Below are positions 6,408-7,840 of a stretch of 7,840 nt of DNA, in pieces (the stretch's first letter is position 1; every line of letters starts with the position of its first letter). Location: positions 323 to 8,162 of the forward strand of contig DKEU01000065.1 in assembly GCA_002452635.1 (NCBI GenBank), given 5' to 3'. A program made the translations under genes and the position numbers. This stretch comes from Desulfovibrionaceae bacterium UBA6814. GTDB taxonomy: Bacteria > Desulfobacterota > Desulfovibrionia > Desulfovibrionales > Desulfovibrionaceae. A model generated the notes under the pieces. The model did no database searches. It was not told the origin of the DNA and saw only the letters and a program-made list of their open reading frames with translations.

Positions 6408-6886
6408 GCCAGGACCGGTCCGACGGCTGCTCCCGGGGCCTGATCATGGCCGCGGTGCGCTGTCCGCCCCGGCCCGGGCTGCCCGCCTGCCGCGAGGACC
6501 TGGTCCGCCGCACGCAGCGGCTCATGGCCGCCCTGGGCCTGGCCGGCCGCTGCGTGGAGGCCACCCTGGTGGGGGACCGGGAGATGGCCCGCCTGAACGC
6601 CGACTTCCTGGGCCTGCCCGGGCCCACCAACGTGCTCTCCTTCGAGGCCGGGGCCGGGACCGGGGATGACGCCGGGGTGCAGGGCGGCTACCTGGGCGAG
6701 GTGGTGGTCAGCGGGGACACCTGCATCCGCGAGGCCCAGCTCTACGGCCAGGACCCCTCGCAACACTTCGACCGCCTGCTTGGGCACGGCCTGCTGCACC
6801 TGGCCGGCTACCCCCACGGCCCGGCCATGGACGCGCTCCTGGATGCGGCCCTGGCCGGCTCCGCCCCGGACCAAACCGCCGCCTAG
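6404..6886 (+). CDS. ybeY: YbeY-family rRNA maturation endoribonuclease (variant active-site region)
   Basis: The product is 160 residues, normal for YbeY, a zinc-dependent single-strand endoribonuclease needed for 16S rRNA 3'-end processing and 70S quality control. The metal-binding motif is present: H128 and H132 in HGLLHLAGY, then H138. The substrate-binding segment PTNVLSF (74-80) and LGEVVVS (97-103) are typical. Two positions depart from the family: L69 in LNADFLG stands where E. coli has the conserved functional Arg (YRGKD), and P137 replaces Asp in the usual GYDH. The start at 6404 overlaps the pgpH stop as ATGA, implying translational coupling. An internal ATG at 6446 would remove 14 poorly conserved residues and cannot be excluded. 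Adjacency to phoH matches the known functional YbeY-YbeZ partnership. Family assignment is secure; full catalytic activity should not be assumed. Confidence 0.88.
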   Translation: MSQDRSDGCSRGLIMAAVRCPPRPGLPACREDLVRRTQRLMAALGLAGRCVEATLVGDREMARLNADFLGLPGPTNVLSFEAGAGTGDDAGVQGGYLGEVVVSGDTCIREAQLYGQDPSQHFDRLLGHGLLHLAGYPHGPAMDALLDAALAGSAPDQTAA

Positions 6887-6903
6887 CGCCGCCCGGCCGG
6901 CCC

Positions 6904-6932
6904 TTTACATCCCTTCCCCGGGTGAGTAGAAA
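6904..6932 (+). promoter_or_regulatory. Candidate sigma-70 promoter of argF
   Basis: TTTACA (6904-6909, five of six matches to TTGACA) is followed after 17 bp by TAGAAA (6927-6932, four of six matches to TATAAT). Transcription would begin near 6939, giving a leader of about 47 nt. The -10 box overlaps the left arm of the 6929-6970 inverted repeat. I found no convincing ArgR-type ARG box. Confidence 0.45.
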
Positions 6933-6970
6933 TGCTCTTTTCCCCGCCGCGCCTGGCGGGACGGCATTTC
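6929..6970 (+). promoter_or_regulatory. Two-tier stem-loop in the ybeY-argF gap
   Basis: An outer perfect 7-bp inverted repeat, GAAATGC (6929-6935) and GCATTTC (6964-6970), encloses an inner perfect 6-bp one, CCCGCC (6943-6948) and GGCGGG (6955-6960) with loop gcgcct. The right outer arm can instead pair with the argF ribosome binding site region: TTTCC (6967-6971) with GGAAA (6979-6983). The base pairing is seen directly. A role as operator, RNA switch or mRNA boundary is inference. No T-run follows, so it is a poor intrinsic terminator. Confidence 0.5.
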
Positions 6971-6976
6971 CCGTGT

Positions 6977-6981
6977 GAGGA
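6977..6981 (+). promoter_or_regulatory. Ribosome binding site of argF
   Basis: GAGGA lies four bases before the ATG at 6986 and fixes the argF start. Its GGA is part of the GGAAA able to pair with the upstream TTTCC (6967-6971). Confidence 0.75.
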
Positions 6982-6985
6982 AACC

Positions 6986-7840
6986 ATGACCAGACACTTC
7001 CTGCGCATCCTGGACCTGGATCGGACCGCGGCCCACGGCCTGCTGGACCGGGCCGGGGAGATGAAGCGCACCCGGCACCAGGGCCAGTGCATGGCCGGCA
7101 AGGCCGCCATCATGCTGTTCGAGAAGGCCTCCACTCGCACCCGGGTCTCCTTCGAGATGGCGGTGCGGGAGCTGGGCGGCTCCGCCATCTTCATGACCAC
7201 CCGCGAGTCCCAGCTGGGCCGCTCCGAGCCCCTGTCCGACACCGCCCGGGTGCTGTCCCGCTACGTGGACTGCATGATCGTGCGCACCTTCGGCCAGACC
7301 AAGCTGGACGAGCTGGCGTACTACGCCTCCATCCCGGTGGTGAACGCCCTGTCCGACGACCACCACCCCTGCCAGGTCATGAGCGACGTGCTGACCATGG
7401 CCGAGGTGAAGCCCGACCTGGAGAACGTCCGGGTGGCCTGGGTGGGCGACGGCAACAACATGGCCCAGAGCCTCATGGAGGCCGCGGTGCACTTCCCCTT
7501 CGAGCTGCGCCTGGCCACGCCCGAGGGCTACGACCCGGACCCCAACCTGGTGGCGGTGTGCCGCGAGGCCGGGGCCCGGCTCCTGCTCACCCGCGATCCC
7601 GAGGAGGCCGTGGACGGCGCGCACTTCGTGCACACCGACGTGTGGGCCTCCATGGGCCAGGAGGGCGAGGCCCTGGACCGCTCCCAGGTGTTCGCCGCCT
7701 ACCAGGTCAACGAGGACCTCATGGCCGCGGCGGACCGCGAGGCCAGGTTCATGCACTGCCTGCCCGCCCACCGCGGGGAGGAGGTGAGCCAGGAGGTCAT
7801 GGACGGCCCGCGCTCCATCGTCTGGGACCAGGCCGAGAAC
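6986..7840 (+). CDS. argF: Ornithine carbamoyltransferase, 3' end missing (runs off the right edge)
   Basis: The visible 285 codons stay open to the window edge; family members are usually about 300-310 residues, so probably only 15-25 residues are missing. The enzyme transfers the carbamoyl group of carbamoyl phosphate to ornithine, giving citrulline in arginine biosynthesis, in the cytoplasm as a trimer. Motifs are complete: carbamoyl-phosphate binding STRTR (49-53), HPCQ (127-130), WVGDGNNMAQS (152-162), DVWASMGQE (218-226) and the ornithine-binding, catalytic HCLPAHRGEEV (257-267). HCLP and GDGNNM separate it from aspartate carbamoyltransferase. The start is fixed by GAGGA at 6977-6981. 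It lies 99 nt after ybeY on the same strand with its own promoter-like sequence. An anabolic role is favoured because no arcA or arcC is visible, but the genes to the right are unseen. Confidence 0.95.
   Translation, partial: MTRHFLRILDLDRTAAHGLLDRAGEMKRTRHQGQCMAGKAAIMLFEKASTRTRVSFEMAVRELGGSAIFMTTRESQLGRSEPLSDTARVLSRYVDCMIVRTFGQTKLDELAYYASIPVVNALSDDHHPCQVMSDVLTMAEVKPDLENVRVAWVGDGNNMAQSLMEAAVHFPFELRLATPEGYDPDPNLVAVCREAGARLLLTRDPEEAVDGAHFVHTDVWASMGQEGEALDRSQVFAAYQVNEDLMAAADREARFMHCLPAHRGEEVSQEVMDGPRSIVWDQAEN

Noticed and set aside
6851..6906. Possible terminator after ybeY from GGCCGGC and GCCGGCC followed by TTT
   Set aside because: The arms are far apart, the left arm lies in the coding region, GGCCGG is self-complementary, and only three T residues follow.
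6905..7771. Minus-strand open frame opposite argF
   Set aside because: It is a low-complexity His/Gly/Val shadow; the plus strand encodes a complete set of ornithine carbamoyltransferase motifs.

Overview
The window is very GC-rich (well above 60% by eye) and densely coded, with almost all NNC/NNG codons. The gene set is DksA, an NFACT/RqcH-like protein, PhoH, a 7TM-HD phosphohydrolase, YbeY and ornithine carbamoyltransferase, plus a DUF364 protein and a tRNA-Gly. With this protein style it best fits a high-GC member of the Desulfovibrionales or a related deltaproteobacterial lineage. That placement is inference from the sequence alone. It reads as conserved chromosomal housekeeping DNA: I see no insertion sequence, prophage, CRISPR array or toxin-antitoxin pair.

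Left block (1-857, minus strand): the first 25 nt of a tRNA-Gly run off the left edge, with a good promoter at 42-69. Just upstream on the same strand is a DUF364/DUF4213 gene (96-857). A divergent intergenic region (858-1044) carries promoters for both directions, a perfect 9-bp inverted repeat and a structured dksA leader.

Right block (1045-7840, plus strand): dksA (1045-1407), then after only 24 nt an NFACT-domain gene (1432-2982), then after about 85 nt phoH (3068-4051). phoH overlaps a pgpH-type c-di-AMP phosphodiesterase gene (4017-6407) by 35 nt, and that gene overlaps ybeY (6404-6886) by 4 nt in an ATGA junction. After a 99-nt gap with its own promoter and folded leader comes argF (6986 to the right edge, incomplete).

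The plus-strand genes form a likely translation and stress cluster: transcription control of ribosome synthesis (DksA), rescue of stalled large subunits (NFACT/RqcH type), rRNA maturation and ribosome quality (PhoH with YbeY), and second-messenger turnover (PgpH type). argF begins an arginine biosynthesis unit that may also receive read-through from this cluster. No gene-free stretch exceeds 300 bases. No clearly new multi-gene system was found. The points most worth a second look are the argF and dksA leaders, the altered conserved residues in YbeY and the NFACT protein, and a palindrome-like insertion in the NFACT gene.
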